The notes beneath the pieces were generated by a model. It saw nothing but the letters and a program-made list of their open reading frames with translations, was not told where the DNA came from and searched no databases. 64,000 bases of DNA from an uncultured Clostridia bacterium (lineage in GTDB: Bacteria > Bacillota > Clostridia > Christensenellales > Pumilibacteraceae): contig CAMWMF010000010.1 in assembly GCA_947175335.1 (NCBI GenBank), forward strand, positions 1 through 64,000, given 5' to 3'. A program made the position numbers and the translations under genes. Below, one piece after another: positions 41,563-50,003 of this stretch (position 1 is the first letter of the stretch; every line of letters starts with the position of its first letter).

Positions 41563-41677
41563 TGGGAGCGGCAGGACTCGAACCTGCGACCTCGGGCTTT
41601 CTATGCTCACTTAAAGTTGCTGTTGGGGATTATGTCTAACCCCCATTTACGTGCTCTACCTGCTGAGCTACGCTCCC
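41563..41677 (-). tRNA. tRNA-like gene with a 42-nt insertion
   Basis: The minus strand folds as a tRNA: acceptor GGGAGCG with CGCTCCC (7 bp), D arm GCTC-loop-GAGC, T arm GCAGG-TTCGAGT-CCTGC and a discriminator A, with no encoded CCA. The total is 115 nt. Removing 41610-41651 leaves a 73-nt standard size, with an anticodon arm at 41593-41609 that has loop ATAGAAA (anticodon AGA, U33 and A37 present) but one A-C mismatch in its stem. The insertion holds a 9-bp hairpin (41624-41645). A serine tRNA should have a long variable arm, which this lacks. A consensus promoter precedes it. It could be an interrupted tRNA, a pseudogene or a tRNA-like RNA. Confidence 0.6.
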
Positions 41678-41688
41678 ATGCATACCTT

Positions 41689-41719
41689 ATTATATAACAT
41701 AATTGTTTGTACGTGTCAA
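41689..41719 (-). promoter_or_regulatory. Promoter of tRNA-like gene
   Basis: On the minus strand TTGACA (41714-41719) precedes TATATA (41691-41696) by 17 bp or TATAAT (41689-41694) by 19 bp. Transcription would start close to the acceptor stem at 41677. Confidence 0.7.
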
Positions 41720-41779
41720 TAGGCGTGTGATAATTTCTTGTGGTTCATTTTTCAAAACCGTTTGTTTTTTATAAAAGGC

Positions 41780-41808
41780 TTGACTTAAATGTGCTTTGCG
41801 GATATAAT
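41780..41808 (+). promoter_or_regulatory. Promoter of prfB, near-leaderless
   Basis: TTGACT (41780-41785) and TATAAT (41803-41808) are 17 bp apart; ATG 41818 is nine bases beyond the -10 box and no ribosome site is present. Confidence 0.8.
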
Positions 41809-41817
41809 ATATTCGTA

Positions 41818-42915
41818 ATGGATATCGAAGAATGCATAAGCAAAATACTTGCAGCCAAAACTATGGTGACCGACGCATACGCGGCCGTTTCGCCCGATAA
41901 GCTTAAAGAGCGTCGGGCGTATCTTGCCGAGCGCCAAAACGATCCCAATCTTTACTCCGATCCCAAACAGGCGCAGGCGGTGAATAGCGAGGCTAAGTAT
42001 ATAGACAGCACTCTTACCAAGTTTGACAAGCTGTTCCAAACGGCCGACGATCTGCTTGGCATGGGGGAGCTGTTGGGCGTTGAATCGGACCCCGAGCTTT
42101 TGCAAGAATTATATTCCGAAACGGACGTGTTTGTAACCGCCGCCGAGGAAGCGCAAATTTCCGCGCTTTTAAAAGGCGAGTACGACAAGTCCAACGCCAT
42201 ACTTTCGCTGCACGCGGGCGCGGGCGGCACCGAGGCGCAGGACTGGGTGTCTATGCTGTTTCGTATGTACAAAATGTACTGCGATAAGGCGGGGTATGCC
42301 GTCGACGTAATAGATCGCTTGGACGGCGACGAGGCGGGCATTAAGAGCATAACGTTTATTGCGCGCGGCATTAATGCGTACGGCTATCTTAAAGCCGAAA
42401 TGGGCGTTCACCGTTTGGTGCGCATTTCGCCGTTCGACGCCAACGCGCGGCGGCACACGTCGTTTGCCAGTCTCGAGGTTATGCCCGAAATAAAGGACGA
42501 CGTTACCGTAACTATCAATCCCGACGATATTCGCGTCGATACCTACCGCAGCAGCGGCGCGGGCGGTCAGCACATAAACAAGACCGACTCGGCTATCCGC
42601 ATTACGCATTTCCCGACCGGTATTGTCGTAACCTGCCAAAACGAGCGCAGCCAGACCCAAAACCGCGAAATGGCTATGACCATGCTTAAAAGTAAGCTGG
42701 TCGAGCTTAAAGAGCGCGAGGCGGCGGACAAGGCCGCCAGCTTAAAGGGCGTGCTTAAAAAAATAGAGTGGGGCAGTCAAATTCGGTCGTACGTGTTCCA
42801 GCCGTACACGCTTGTAAAGGACCACCGCACCGAATTCGAAAAGACCGATATTCAGTCTGTTATGGACGGTAATATCGAGGGATTTATTCTTGACTATCTG
42901 AAGAAAGCGAACTGA
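41818..42915 (+). CDS. prfB: Peptide chain release factor 2
   Basis: This 365-residue factor ends translation at UAA and UGA. It has the stop-recognition tripeptide SPF (in RISPFDANARR) and the catalytic GGQ loop (SSGAGGQHINKT). The length is normal for RF2. The frame is continuous from the start, so the in-frame UGA and +1 frameshift that many bacteria use to control prfB are absent. The start is ATG 41818; longer frames run back through the promoter. tsaD follows after one base. Confidence 0.95.
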   Translation: MDIEECISKILAAKTMVTDAYAAVSPDKLKERRAYLAERQNDPNLYSDPKQAQAVNSEAKYIDSTLTKFDKLFQTADDLLGMGELLGVESDPELLQELYSETDVFVTAAEEAQISALLKGEYDKSNAILSLHAGAGGTEAQDWVSMLFRMYKMYCDKAGYAVDVIDRLDGDEAGIKSITFIARGINAYGYLKAEMGVHRLVRISPFDANARRHTSFASLEVMPEIKDDVTVTINPDDIRVDTYRSSGAGGQHINKTDSAIRITHFPTGIVVTCQNERSQTQNREMAMTMLKSKLVELKEREAADKAASLKGVLKKIEWGSQIRSYVFQPYTLVKDHRTEFEKTDIQSVMDGNIEGFILDYLKKAN

Positions 42916-42916
42916 T

Positions 42917-43927
42917 ATGAAAGATATTTGTATTTTGGGAATAGAAACGTCGTGCGACGAAACGTCGGCGGCGGTGCTTAAAGGCGATAACTTGCTTAGC
43001 AACGTTATTTCGTCGCAAATAGATATTCACCGTCGGTTCGGCGGTGTCGTGCCGGAAATTGCGTCGCGCAACCATTTGACGGCGATTCTGCCCGTAATCG
43101 ACGAGGCGCTACAAAAGGCGGGCGTAACCAAGTCCGATATCGACGCGATAGCCGTAACCTACGGCGCGGGACTTGTAGGGGCGCTACTTGTCGGTGTTTC
43201 GGCGGCAAAGGCGCTGGCGTACTCGCTCGAGCGTCCGCTTTACGCAGTCAATCACATAGAGGCGCATATCGCCGCCAACTACATTTCTACGCCCGACTTG
43301 AAACCGCCATTCCTTGCGGTGGTAGCAAGCGGCGGGCACACCGGCGTGTGCCTCGTGGACGGATTTAACAAGTTTACAATGCTGGCATCCACCACCGACG
43401 ACGCGATAGGCGAGGCATTCGACAAGGTGGCGCGCGCGGTCGGGTTGCCGTACCCCGGCGGACCGGAAATAGACAAGCTTGCGCGGCAAGGTACGCCCAA
43501 CATAAAGTTTGTCGAGCGTAAGCACAAGTCTGCCGAGCTTAGCTATTCGGGACTTAAAACGGCGGTCATCAACTACCTGCACACTATGGAGCAGCGCGGG
43601 CAAAAACCGGTTTTGGAGGACGTTTGCGCGTCATTCCAGCACACTGCCGTTGATATGCTCGCCGACGTGGCGGTTGCTACCGTTAAGAAATCGGGAATAA
43701 AAACAGTCGTTGCGGCGGGCGGTGTTTCCGCAAATTCGTACTTGCGCGACAAGCTGAAAACGGAGTGCGAGGCGCTGGGCTGCGACGTGCATTTCCCGCC
43801 GATGTCGCTTTGTACCGACAATGCGGCAATGGTCGCCATTCGGGCTAAGCATATGATTGCGGAAGGCGTATCGCCTGCGGGGTTGGATCTAAACGCCAAA
43901 AGCTATTTGAAGATAGAGGGGAACTGA
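42917..43927 (+). CDS. tsaD: tRNA threonylcarbamoyladenosine synthase subunit TsaD
   Basis: This 336-residue ASKHA-fold enzyme transfers the threonylcarbamoyl group to A37 of ANN-reading tRNAs, with TsaB and TsaE, which are not in the window. It has the N-terminal GIETSCDETS phosphate loop, the metal-binding HIEAH (near 111-115), ASGGHT, and the late AAGGVSANSYLR. It begins one base after prfB, so the two are one translation unit. Confidence 0.96.
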   Translation: MKDICILGIETSCDETSAAVLKGDNLLSNVISSQIDIHRRFGGVVPEIASRNHLTAILPVIDEALQKAGVTKSDIDAIAVTYGAGLVGALLVGVSAAKALAYSLERPLYAVNHIEAHIAANYISTPDLKPPFLAVVASGGHTGVCLVDGFNKFTMLASTTDDAIGEAFDKVARAVGLPYPGGPEIDKLARQGTPNIKFVERKHKSAELSYSGLKTAVINYLHTMEQRGQKPVLEDVCASFQHTAVDMLADVAVATVKKSGIKTVVAAGGVSANSYLRDKLKTECEALGCDVHFPPMSLCTDNAAMVAIRAKHMIAEGVSPAGLDLNAKSYLKIEGN

Positions 43928-43928
43928 T

Positions 43929-44609
43929 ATGCAAAAGAAAAACGGTCTTAACGATTCGGATAAAGTTTTTGTAACCGTCGCGCTGTGGATTGCGAGTATA
44001 GTTATATTCGCAACCGCATTGACTTTGCCGATGCTGCCTAATCAGGTGACTACGTTTTATCGTCCTGCGGAGAGCAATTTGCCCGACTTTTACAGCAAGT
44101 ACAACAATCTTTTGCTGATACTTATGTCGCTGATACCTGCGTCGATAATATTGATTACGGCGTTTTTCAAGCGGCGCAACAAGCTGCAAAACAACTTTAT
44201 TTCACTCATGCTGTTTTGCATAATGCTGTCGCTGTTGATAAGCAGCGTTATAATTTTCGGTATTACCGAGCAATTCGATTCGAGCAGCTCGGTCAAGTCT
44301 ATCAACTTCCACGCGCTCGCGGCTACCGTTTTGTTGTTTGCTTTGTCGGTGCTTTGTTCGTTTACTCCGATGATATTTCACGGCAAGTGCTTTTACGACA
44401 AATTGGAAAATGACAGCGGGTATAAATGGAGCGTGGCGCGCGCGATGGTAAAATACTGGAACGTCGGTTCGTACGGATTTTTGCTGACCGCCGTGGCGTG
44501 CGTGTTTACGCCCGAAGCGTTGTGCTATATACCTATGTTCGCTTGCGTTGCGGCATATATCGTATTCGTTTTGGCAGTGGGTAATAAAAACTCCAATCGC
44601 GCCGCTTAG
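43929..44609 (+). CDS. Integral membrane protein, DUF1648/SdpI-like
   Basis: This 226-residue protein has five or six predicted helices. After the first helix comes LPMLPNQVTTFY, which resembles the DUF1648 pattern of SdpI-like membrane proteins, so I suggest that group with low certainty. It begins two bases after the tsaD stop (TGATATG) and is probably cotranscribed with prfB and tsaD. Function is unknown. Confidence 0.65.
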   Translation: MQKKNGLNDSDKVFVTVALWIASIVIFATALTLPMLPNQVTTFYRPAESNLPDFYSKYNNLLLILMSLIPASIILITAFFKRRNKLQNNFISLMLFCIMLSLLISSVIIFGITEQFDSSSSVKSINFHALAATVLLFALSVLCSFTPMIFHGKCFYDKLENDSGYKWSVARAMVKYWNVGSYGFLLTAVACVFTPEALCYIPMFACVAAYIVFVLAVGNKNSNRAA

Positions 44610-44634
44610 CTTATGTAATAACTAATAGCAAAAT

Positions 44635-44666
44635 AAAAAAATCGGATATTAAGTATCCGATTTTTT
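44635..44666. terminator. Bidirectional terminator
   Basis: AAAAAATCGGATA pairs with TATCCGATTTTTT around TTAAG. The converging minus-strand gene ends within it. Confidence 0.9.
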
Positions 44667-45083
44667 GTTGATCGCTTTTACAGACTGCCAAGTGCGCAGA
44701 GTTTCCTTAAACAGCTTTTGCATGTCCGGCGTGAGAGCACTGTACGTGCCGATAATTTGATGTTCGTCGGGCGTTAGTACGGCCGATAGATGCGGCGGTT
44801 TTATGCGCTTGCCTGTTTTGCCGTCGGTAACGGCAATTTTTACCGCCGGCTTAGCCGTGGCGGTGTATTCGCCGTCGTTGCCCGAAATATAGTCGACGGT
44901 GCAATCGAAGTATTCCGCAAGCCGTAAGACGTAGCTCAGCTTAGGCTCGGCCAAGCCGTTTTCCCATTTGCAAACCGCGGCGTCGCTCACACCGATTGCG
45001 CGTGCAAGCTCAATCATGGACACGCCTTTTTCCTCGCGCAGCTCTCTTAGCCTCGCGCCGAATTTAGTAGAGTTCTTTGTCAT
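44649..45083 (-). CDS. XRE-family transcriptional repressor
   Basis: This 144-residue protein has an N-terminal helix-turn-helix (residues about 8-62, with SMIELARAIGVSDAAVCKWENG) and a C-terminal part that I cannot assign. It is divergent from the lipoprotein at 45195. Two near-identical palindromes at 45094 and 45155 flank the promoters between them, and the protein is the likely ligand. On the minus strand TATAAT (45090-45095) ends six bases before ATG 45083, so its transcript should be leaderless and its own promoter overlaps the first operator. Confidence 0.85.
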   Translation of the reverse strand: MTKNSTKFGARLRELREEKGVSMIELARAIGVSDAAVCKWENGLAEPKLSYVLRLAEYFDCTVDYISGNDGEYTATAKPAVKIAVTDGKTGKRIKPPHLSAVLTPDEHQIIGTYSALTPDMQKLFKETLRTWQSVKAINKKSDT

Positions 45084-45093
45084 AATTCTATTA

Positions 45094-45111
45094 TACTAAC
45101 TTTTATTAGTA
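45094..45111. promoter_or_regulatory. Operator 1, TACTAAC-type palindrome
   Basis: TACTAACTTTTATTAGTA has 5-6-bp arms (TACTAA / TTAGTA). It overlaps the -10 box of the minus-strand repressor and lies just before the -35 of the plus-strand gene. Confidence 0.7.
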
Positions 45112-45118
45112 TAAATCC

Positions 45119-45147
45119 TTGACATTAACAATAATTAGTGTTATTAT
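45119..45147 (+). promoter_or_regulatory. Promoter of leucine-rich lipoprotein
   Basis: TTGACA (45119-45124) and TATTAT (45142-45147) are 17 bp apart, bracketed by the two operators. Confidence 0.8.
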
Positions 45148-45154
45148 CTTCATA

Positions 45155-45172
45155 CACTAACTTTTATTAGTG
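45155..45172. promoter_or_regulatory. Operator 2, CACTAAC-type palindrome
   Basis: CACTAACTTTTATTAGTG shares its 16-base core with operator 1 and has compensating changes at both ends. It covers the predicted transcription start of the lipoprotein gene. The centres of the two operators are 61 bp apart. Confidence 0.7.
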
Positions 45173-45194
45173 AGTATCGGCTGAGGAGTAATCT

Positions 45195-48065
45195 ATGAAA
45201 AAGAAGTTTTTTGTTGCGGTAGTTTCTGCGGTATGTGCGGCGGCATGCACGTTTGGTCTTGCGGCGTGCGGCGGACACGACAGTCATGACTATGCCGAAC
45301 AATACACGTACAATTCGGAATATCATTGGCGGCAGTGCTCGGGCTGCAAGGATACGCTCGACTATGCCAAGCATGTTAATGACGGCGGAAAAGTATGCGC
45401 CGTGTGCGGCTATGAGTTTGGCCAAGGCACAACGGGGGACAACGAGGGCGACGGCGCGTTCGGCAACGTTACCGTTTCGGCGAGCGGTGTGTTGAGCTGG
45501 AACAAGATAAAGGGCGCAAGCAAGTACGTGCTTAAAGTTACGTACGCCGCGGAAACCGACCAAGCGGAGTATGATATTGCCGCCGGTCAAACCTCGGCAA
45601 ATCTTAACGAGCTGCGCAGCGAGGGTTTTCCGTCCGGAAAATCGTCGGTGGAAATTTGGGCGTACGAAAACGTTAAGGTTACAATCGGCGGTCAAACGGA
45701 ATATCAGGAAGTGCCTATGACCGACGTAAAGCAGTCGTTCCGCATTGTCAAAAGCAACGGAAGCTTTTCGTTGGTGCGGCTTTCGTATGCCGACGATAAT
45801 ATAAGGCTGGACGGCTTTTATGCCGAAAAGCAAACAATCGACGACAAAAACGTTTATCTTTACGAGCAACCGCTTAAAGACAATCAGCCTATGACTTTGA
45901 AGATAAATAATATTGTTAAGGCGGCGAGCGGGCATACCGTGAATTTTTACAAGACGGAATCGGGGCGCAATTCGGGCGATTCCGCAGACGTTTGGAATTC
46001 GTTCGAGCTGCAAATGGGTTACCCGCAGGTTCAGCACGGCGCTAATTTCTATTACGTACGTGTAACGGATAGCGCGACGGGCGACACGCGGGATTACGAC
46101 CTGTGCGTTTACGGAATTTATTCGATAACTATACAGCGGTATAACACTTCGTTTTACGAGGATTATAACGGATTGCGCACGTATACGCACACTCCGATAG
46201 GAAATGCTTTGAAGTTTAACGAAATGGACATCGTTCCGCAAGAGGTGTTATATAGCGGAGTTGACAGCGGTAAGCTGGGGCGTTCGTCAAGCTACGAGGT
46301 TGTGGAAAAGCAAGATATGACTTTGCTTGCAAACTCGACCGAAATTAATTATTATTTTTACGACGAAGAAACTGTGCAAGCCGATTGCAGGGAGTACGAG
46401 GAATGGAGCAAAACATACTACCTTAGCGAAATGAACGGCGGCTGGCGCATTACCTGCAAGCAGTCGGCAACGGGTATTGTAAACCTGCCCAACGCCATAA
46501 TCGGCACAAAGGTAGTAGCCGCCGATTATTCGTATTGCAATCTAAGCGCGCTTGTAGTAGAGGAAGGCGCCGAAACGCTTGTCGCTACTTTTACCGATTG
46601 TTTCGGACTGCTGAATATTTTCCTGCCGAGCACCATTACCGAAATGCGCAAAAATTCGTTTGCGGGCGTCAATACCGAAGTTACCGTCAACTGCGCTTTT
46701 ACCAGCGAAAAGGCGAACGACTTTACTTTGTACTGGAACTACGGCGTAAACAAAAGAGTTAAAACTACGTACGGAGTGGCGGTGCCCGCCAACGCTTTGA
46801 CGATAGCAAGCGGATTGGTTTTTGCTGCTACCGACACTGCCGACGAGGCCAGTGTTGCGGCGGCGCTCGGCGACTTTGACGGAACTATACCCGCAATAGT
46901 CACGGTCGGGCAAAAAACTTATAACGTTACACGTATCGACGCAATAGGCGAAGTACAGTCGCTTACGATAGGCGAGGGTATTAAGGAGATAGCCGACGGC
47001 GCATTGGCTAACGTTCAAAACGTTACGGTATCGAGCGGTAGTCAATACTTTACCGTTAAAGACAATCTTTTATACAGCAAGGATTTTACAAAGCTTGTTT
47101 GCGTTGTCGATAAAACCGCACAAGCTACGTCGTTGACGGTTGACGAACGTGTTCGGGTCATCGGCTTTGGCGCGTTGTCGGGATTGACGGGATTGCAAAG
47201 CTTGACCGTACCGTTTGTAGGCGCTTCGGCGACCGATACTCGCAACACTCATTTTGGGTATATATTCGGCGGAGAAGATTACTCCGATAACGAGTCCTGC
47301 GTTCCGACCACGTTGAAGTCGGTTGTAATCGTCGGCGGCGATACTATCGGAGAGCGGGCGTTTATGAATTGCAGCGGGATAACCGATATAACGATATCCG
47401 ACGGGGTTAAGTCAATAGGCTTATATGCATTCTACAATTGCAACGGGCTTACGAGTATAGCTTTGCCGAATAGCTTACAGTCTATCGGGGAAAGTTCATT
47501 CGGTTATTGCGGTGCGCTGACAAGCATAACTATACCCGACGGAGTAACGTCTATAAGGAACGGAGCGTTTAGCCATTGCGGCAAGCTTGCTAACATAGTT
47601 GTACCCGATAGTGTTGTTACCATAGGTTATGACGCATTTGGCAATACGGCTTGGTACGCCAATCAACCGAACGGACTTATATACGCGGGAAAGGTTGCAT
47701 ACGCTTATAAGGGCGGTATGGCGAACGACACGGAAATTGTGCTGGAAGAAGGCACAAAAAGCATTGCGGATTGGGCGTTCGCTTCCTGTAATAGACTTGT
47801 GAGCATTACATTGCCAAACAGCTTGGTTTACATCGGCAGTGCCGCATTCGACCGTTGCCGCGGACTTACAAGCATAACTATTCCTTACGGTGTAACGTAC
47901 GTCGACCCGTCCGTATTCCAAGGCTGCGACAATCTTACGGACGTAACGTTTAACGGAACAAAGGCGCAGTGGAGTGCTATTAAAGGTATCGGCGACGGCA
48001 ATCCATGGGCCTACGGCGGCAGCTATACCATTCACTGCACGGACGGCGATATAACAAATAGCTAA
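45195..48065 (+). CDS. Surface lipoprotein with BspA-like leucine-rich repeats
   Basis: This 956-residue lipoprotein has a signal ending LAAC (Cys near 25), a His/Cys-rich segment (HWRQCSGC and CAVCGYEF, about 45-80), a fibronectin-like beta region, and from about 590 onward BspA/TpLRR-type leucine-rich repeats such as ITIPDGVTSIRNGAFSHCG and IALPNSLQSIG. Such repeats usually mediate adhesion or protein binding at the cell surface. An NAWYxx-like insertion breaks the repeat run near 820. The start is ATG 45195 after GAGGAG. Expression is probably controlled by the XRE protein encoded divergently. Confidence 0.88.
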   Translation: MKKKFFVAVVSAVCAAACTFGLAACGGHDSHDYAEQYTYNSEYHWRQCSGCKDTLDYAKHVNDGGKVCAVCGYEFGQGTTGDNEGDGAFGNVTVSASGVLSWNKIKGASKYVLKVTYAAETDQAEYDIAAGQTSANLNELRSEGFPSGKSSVEIWAYENVKVTIGGQTEYQEVPMTDVKQSFRIVKSNGSFSLVRLSYADDNIRLDGFYAEKQTIDDKNVYLYEQPLKDNQPMTLKINNIVKAASGHTVNFYKTESGRNSGDSADVWNSFELQMGYPQVQHGANFYYVRVTDSATGDTRDYDLCVYGIYSITIQRYNTSFYEDYNGLRTYTHTPIGNALKFNEMDIVPQEVLYSGVDSGKLGRSSSYEVVEKQDMTLLANSTEINYYFYDEETVQADCREYEEWSKTYYLSEMNGGWRITCKQSATGIVNLPNAIIGTKVVAADYSYCNLSALVVEEGAETLVATFTDCFGLLNIFLPSTITEMRKNSFAGVNTEVTVNCAFTSEKANDFTLYWNYGVNKRVKTTYGVAVPANALTIASGLVFAATDTADEASVAAALGDFDGTIPAIVTVGQKTYNVTRIDAIGEVQSLTIGEGIKEIADGALANVQNVTVSSGSQYFTVKDNLLYSKDFTKLVCVVDKTAQATSLTVDERVRVIGFGALSGLTGLQSLTVPFVGASATDTRNTHFGYIFGGEDYSDNESCVPTTLKSVVIVGGDTIGERAFMNCSGITDITISDGVKSIGLYAFYNCNGLTSIALPNSLQSIGESSFGYCGALTSITIPDGVTSIRNGAFSHCGKLANIVVPDSVVTIGYDAFGNTAWYANQPNGLIYAGKVAYAYKGGMANDTEIVLEEGTKSIADWAFASCNRLVSITLPNSLVYIGSAAFDRCRGLTSITIPYGVTYVDPSVFQGCDNLTDVTFNGTKAQWSAIKGIGDGNPWAYGGSYTIHCTDGDITNS

Positions 48066-48085
48066 ACCAATATAAATAGCAAAAC

Positions 48086-48126
48086 AAAAACCCGACGGAA
48101 ACTTTTATGCTATCCGTCGGGTTTTT
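48086..48126. terminator. Bidirectional terminator
   Basis: A 14-bp stem (48086-48099 with 48113-48126) is flanked by A and T tracts between converging genes. Confidence 0.9.
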
Positions 48127-48136
48127 ATATTCATTA

Positions 48137-48172
48137 AATTCCGAATTCCGAATTCATAATTCCGAATTAGTT
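48137..48172. repeat. Dispersed GAATTC-type repeat
   Basis: TTCCGAATTCCGAATTC followed by ATAATTCCGAATT runs into the end of the TetR gene (stop at 48167). Confidence 0.65.
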
Positions 48173-48730
48173 AAGGTACGCCACGCCCATCATGGAAATG
48201 CGTTCGCCGATTTCGGCAATGTCGTTTACGCTTTCCTTCATTCCGCTGTTAAGCCAGTAGCCGAGCAGGCCTAAGAATCCGTTGGATACGAATATGTAGT
48301 AGTAGTCGATTTTTGCGGCGGGGCAGTGCGGGAACATCTTGCTCATAATGGCAACGACCTTTGTCCGTCCCGCTTCCAATGCGCGTACCATAAAGTCGTC
48401 CGTAGGGCGGCGGGTGTTAAGCAGCATGCGGCATATGCCGACGTTGCGCGACACGAATTCGAAAAAGGTTACGTAAAAGCTTTTTTCGGGCATGCCGTTT
48501 ATATTGGACGTTTGCGTCATCCATTGCGTAAACTCGAATTCCAGCTGCGCTTCTATTTCCGCCAGCACGTCCTGCACCGAATTGTAGTGATAGTAGAACG
48601 TGGCACGGTTGACGCCCGAGCGCTTGCACAGCTCGGTCGCCGTAATATCGTCAATCGGGCACGATTGCAGCATATCGGTCAAACACTGTTTTATTTTGCT
48701 TGTCGTAGTTTTCTTTTTTGAATCGTGCAT
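48167..48730 (-). CDS. TetR-family regulator
   Basis: This 187-residue protein has the TetR helix-turn-helix (about residues 10-57, with ITATELCKRSGVNRATFYYHY) and a helical ligand-binding half typical of the DhaS-like TetR subgroup. Its targets are unknown; an amidase gene lies upstream in the same direction. The ribosome site GCGAGGA is a few bases before ATG 48730. A consensus promoter at 48795-48823 contains a repeated ACACTA that might be its own operator. Confidence 0.85.
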   Translation of the reverse strand: MHDSKKKTTTSKIKQCLTDMLQSCPIDDITATELCKRSGVNRATFYYHYNSVQDVLAEIEAQLEFEFTQWMTQTSNINGMPEKSFYVTFFEFVSRNVGICRMLLNTRRPTDDFMVRALEAGRTKVVAIMSKMFPHCPAAKIDYYYIFVSNGFLGLLGYWLNSGMKESVNDIAEIGERISMMGVAYLN

Positions 48731-48794
48731 AATATCCTCGCAGTAATACGGCGGCCGTTTAACCGTCCGCCGCTGTCTTTATTTTAATAATAAT

Positions 48795-48823
48795 ATTATA
48801 CACTATTCTAAACACTATGTCAA
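48795..48823 (-). promoter_or_regulatory. Promoter of TetR gene
   Basis: On the minus strand TTGACA (48818-48823) and TATAAT (48795-48800) are 17 bp apart. The spacer contains TAGTGT twice, in direct orientation about 13 bp apart. Confidence 0.85.
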
Positions 48824-48832
48824 CTTTATTTT

Positions 48833-48867
48833 AATTCCGAATTCCGAATTCATAATTCCGAATTAAA
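48833..48867. repeat. Dispersed GAATTC-type repeat
   Basis: ATTCCGAATTCCGAATTC followed by ATAATTCCGAATT lies at the end of the amidase gene. Confidence 0.65.
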
Positions 48868-49876
48868 ACAATCGCGGTCTTCCGCCGCCGATTGCGGACA
48901 ATAATTGCATTGCTATTTTACTTATTCCGCCGTTATTGTCAATCGCGTTTGTGTTTTCCGTTTCGGTCAAAAACTCGTTTACCGCGGAAACGGTATCCTC
49001 GTCCGCTATGCCGTTTTGCGGCGCGTTGTACAGCTTGGATAACAGTTTGCGTTGAATATACAAAACACCGCTGTGCTTTGACATAGGCGGGATATTTGTC
49101 GGCGTGACAAAAAGCATAGCGTGTAACACTTCTTCGGTTACTCCGTCGGTGCCGTCGTGGCCGTTGTTCAGAGCATACTCTTTGACGGCTATGTCGGTAT
49201 TCTTGCCGTAAACTCCGTCTATGTCTACGGTATATCCGTTTACGCACAGCGCTGCCTGTATTAGCTTTATATTTTTTCCGCGCATACCTATTTGCGCGCG
49301 CAGTTTGTACGCGGTGGGGGAATGGGGAACGTACGGCATACCGAAATATTCACATATGCCCATAGTCGCATATTCGGCGACGTTGTGTATATAGTCGGGA
49401 TCGTGCATCAGTTTTGCTTCGTCAAAGTTGGTCAAGTACCCCGTTTCTATTACGACGGCGGGGCATGCGGCGCCGTTCCACTCGTGATTGCACATCGCCG
49501 TTTGGCAGGGCTTAATATTGCACAGCTTTGCGCAAACGTCCTCCGCCAGCTCGCGCGACTGCGCTCCATGCCGACCGACAGCATATTTAATCGTGCCGCC
49601 GTGTACGTCGTTAAAGCTTTTTCTCGACCCGAACGCGCCGCTCGACATTAACACGATACCGCTTGCGCCCACGCGGTTGGATCGGAATACAAGCTCCTGC
49701 GGATCGCTCGGCATACGTCTATCCGACACGTCAAATCCGCACCTTAGCAGCGCTATTTCCAGCATAAGCCGCGCCAACTCGGCAGGCTTGCTTCCGTCCA
49801 ATCTTTGTCCGACAAACGGCATCGGCGGTGTAAGTCCCGCGTCGGCGCCGCCCACGGTAATAATGTAATCTTTCAT
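48863..49876 (-). CDS. Amidase_3-like protein with peptidoglycan-binding domain
   Basis: This 337-residue protein aligns by eye to N-acetylmuramoyl-L-alanine amidases of the AmiC/CwlD type: the SNRVGASGIVLM strand, the VVIETGYLTNFDEA segment with the catalytic Glu, and the closing ICEYFG. A peptidoglycan-binding repeat follows (about 208-265, KLIQAALCVNGYTVDIDGVYG). The usual zinc ligands are missing: the DAGHGG loop reads VGGADAGL and the S-x-H-x-N motif reads MSSGAFGS. There is no signal peptide. It may be an inactive, cytoplasmic or recognition-only form. ATG 49876 follows AGAGGTAC. Confidence 0.75.
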   Translation of the reverse strand: MKDYIITVGGADAGLTPPMPFVGQRLDGSKPAELARLMLEIALLRCGFDVSDRRMPSDPQELVFRSNRVGASGIVLMSSGAFGSRKSFNDVHGGTIKYAVGRHGAQSRELAEDVCAKLCNIKPCQTAMCNHEWNGAACPAVVIETGYLTNFDEAKLMHDPDYIHNVAEYATMGICEYFGMPYVPHSPTAYKLRAQIGMRGKNIKLIQAALCVNGYTVDIDGVYGKNTDIAVKEYALNNGHDGTDGVTEEVLHAMLFVTPTNIPPMSKHSGVLYIQRKLLSKLYNAPQNGIADEDTVSAVNEFLTETENTNAIDNNGGISKIAMQLLSAIGGGRPRLF

Positions 49877-49965
49877 GTATGTACCTCTTTTCTTTTTCAG
49901 TATATGTCCTTGCCCGCTTCGCGGCTACTTTTTACTTAATTCATAGTAAATTGGTAGGAATTTGC

Positions 49966-49994
49966 TTGACATAAAATAAACTATATAGTAGAAT
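49966..49994 (+). promoter_or_regulatory. Promoter of copA, near-leaderless
   Basis: TTGACA (49966-49971) and TAGAAT (49989-49994) are 17 bp apart; ATG 50004 lies nine bases beyond, without a ribosome site. Confidence 0.75.
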
Positions 49995-50003
49995 ATTAAC
50001 CGT

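Noticed and set aside
41563-41677. Selenocysteine tRNA
   Set aside because: The acceptor stem is 7 bp, there is no long variable arm, and no UCA anticodon is present.
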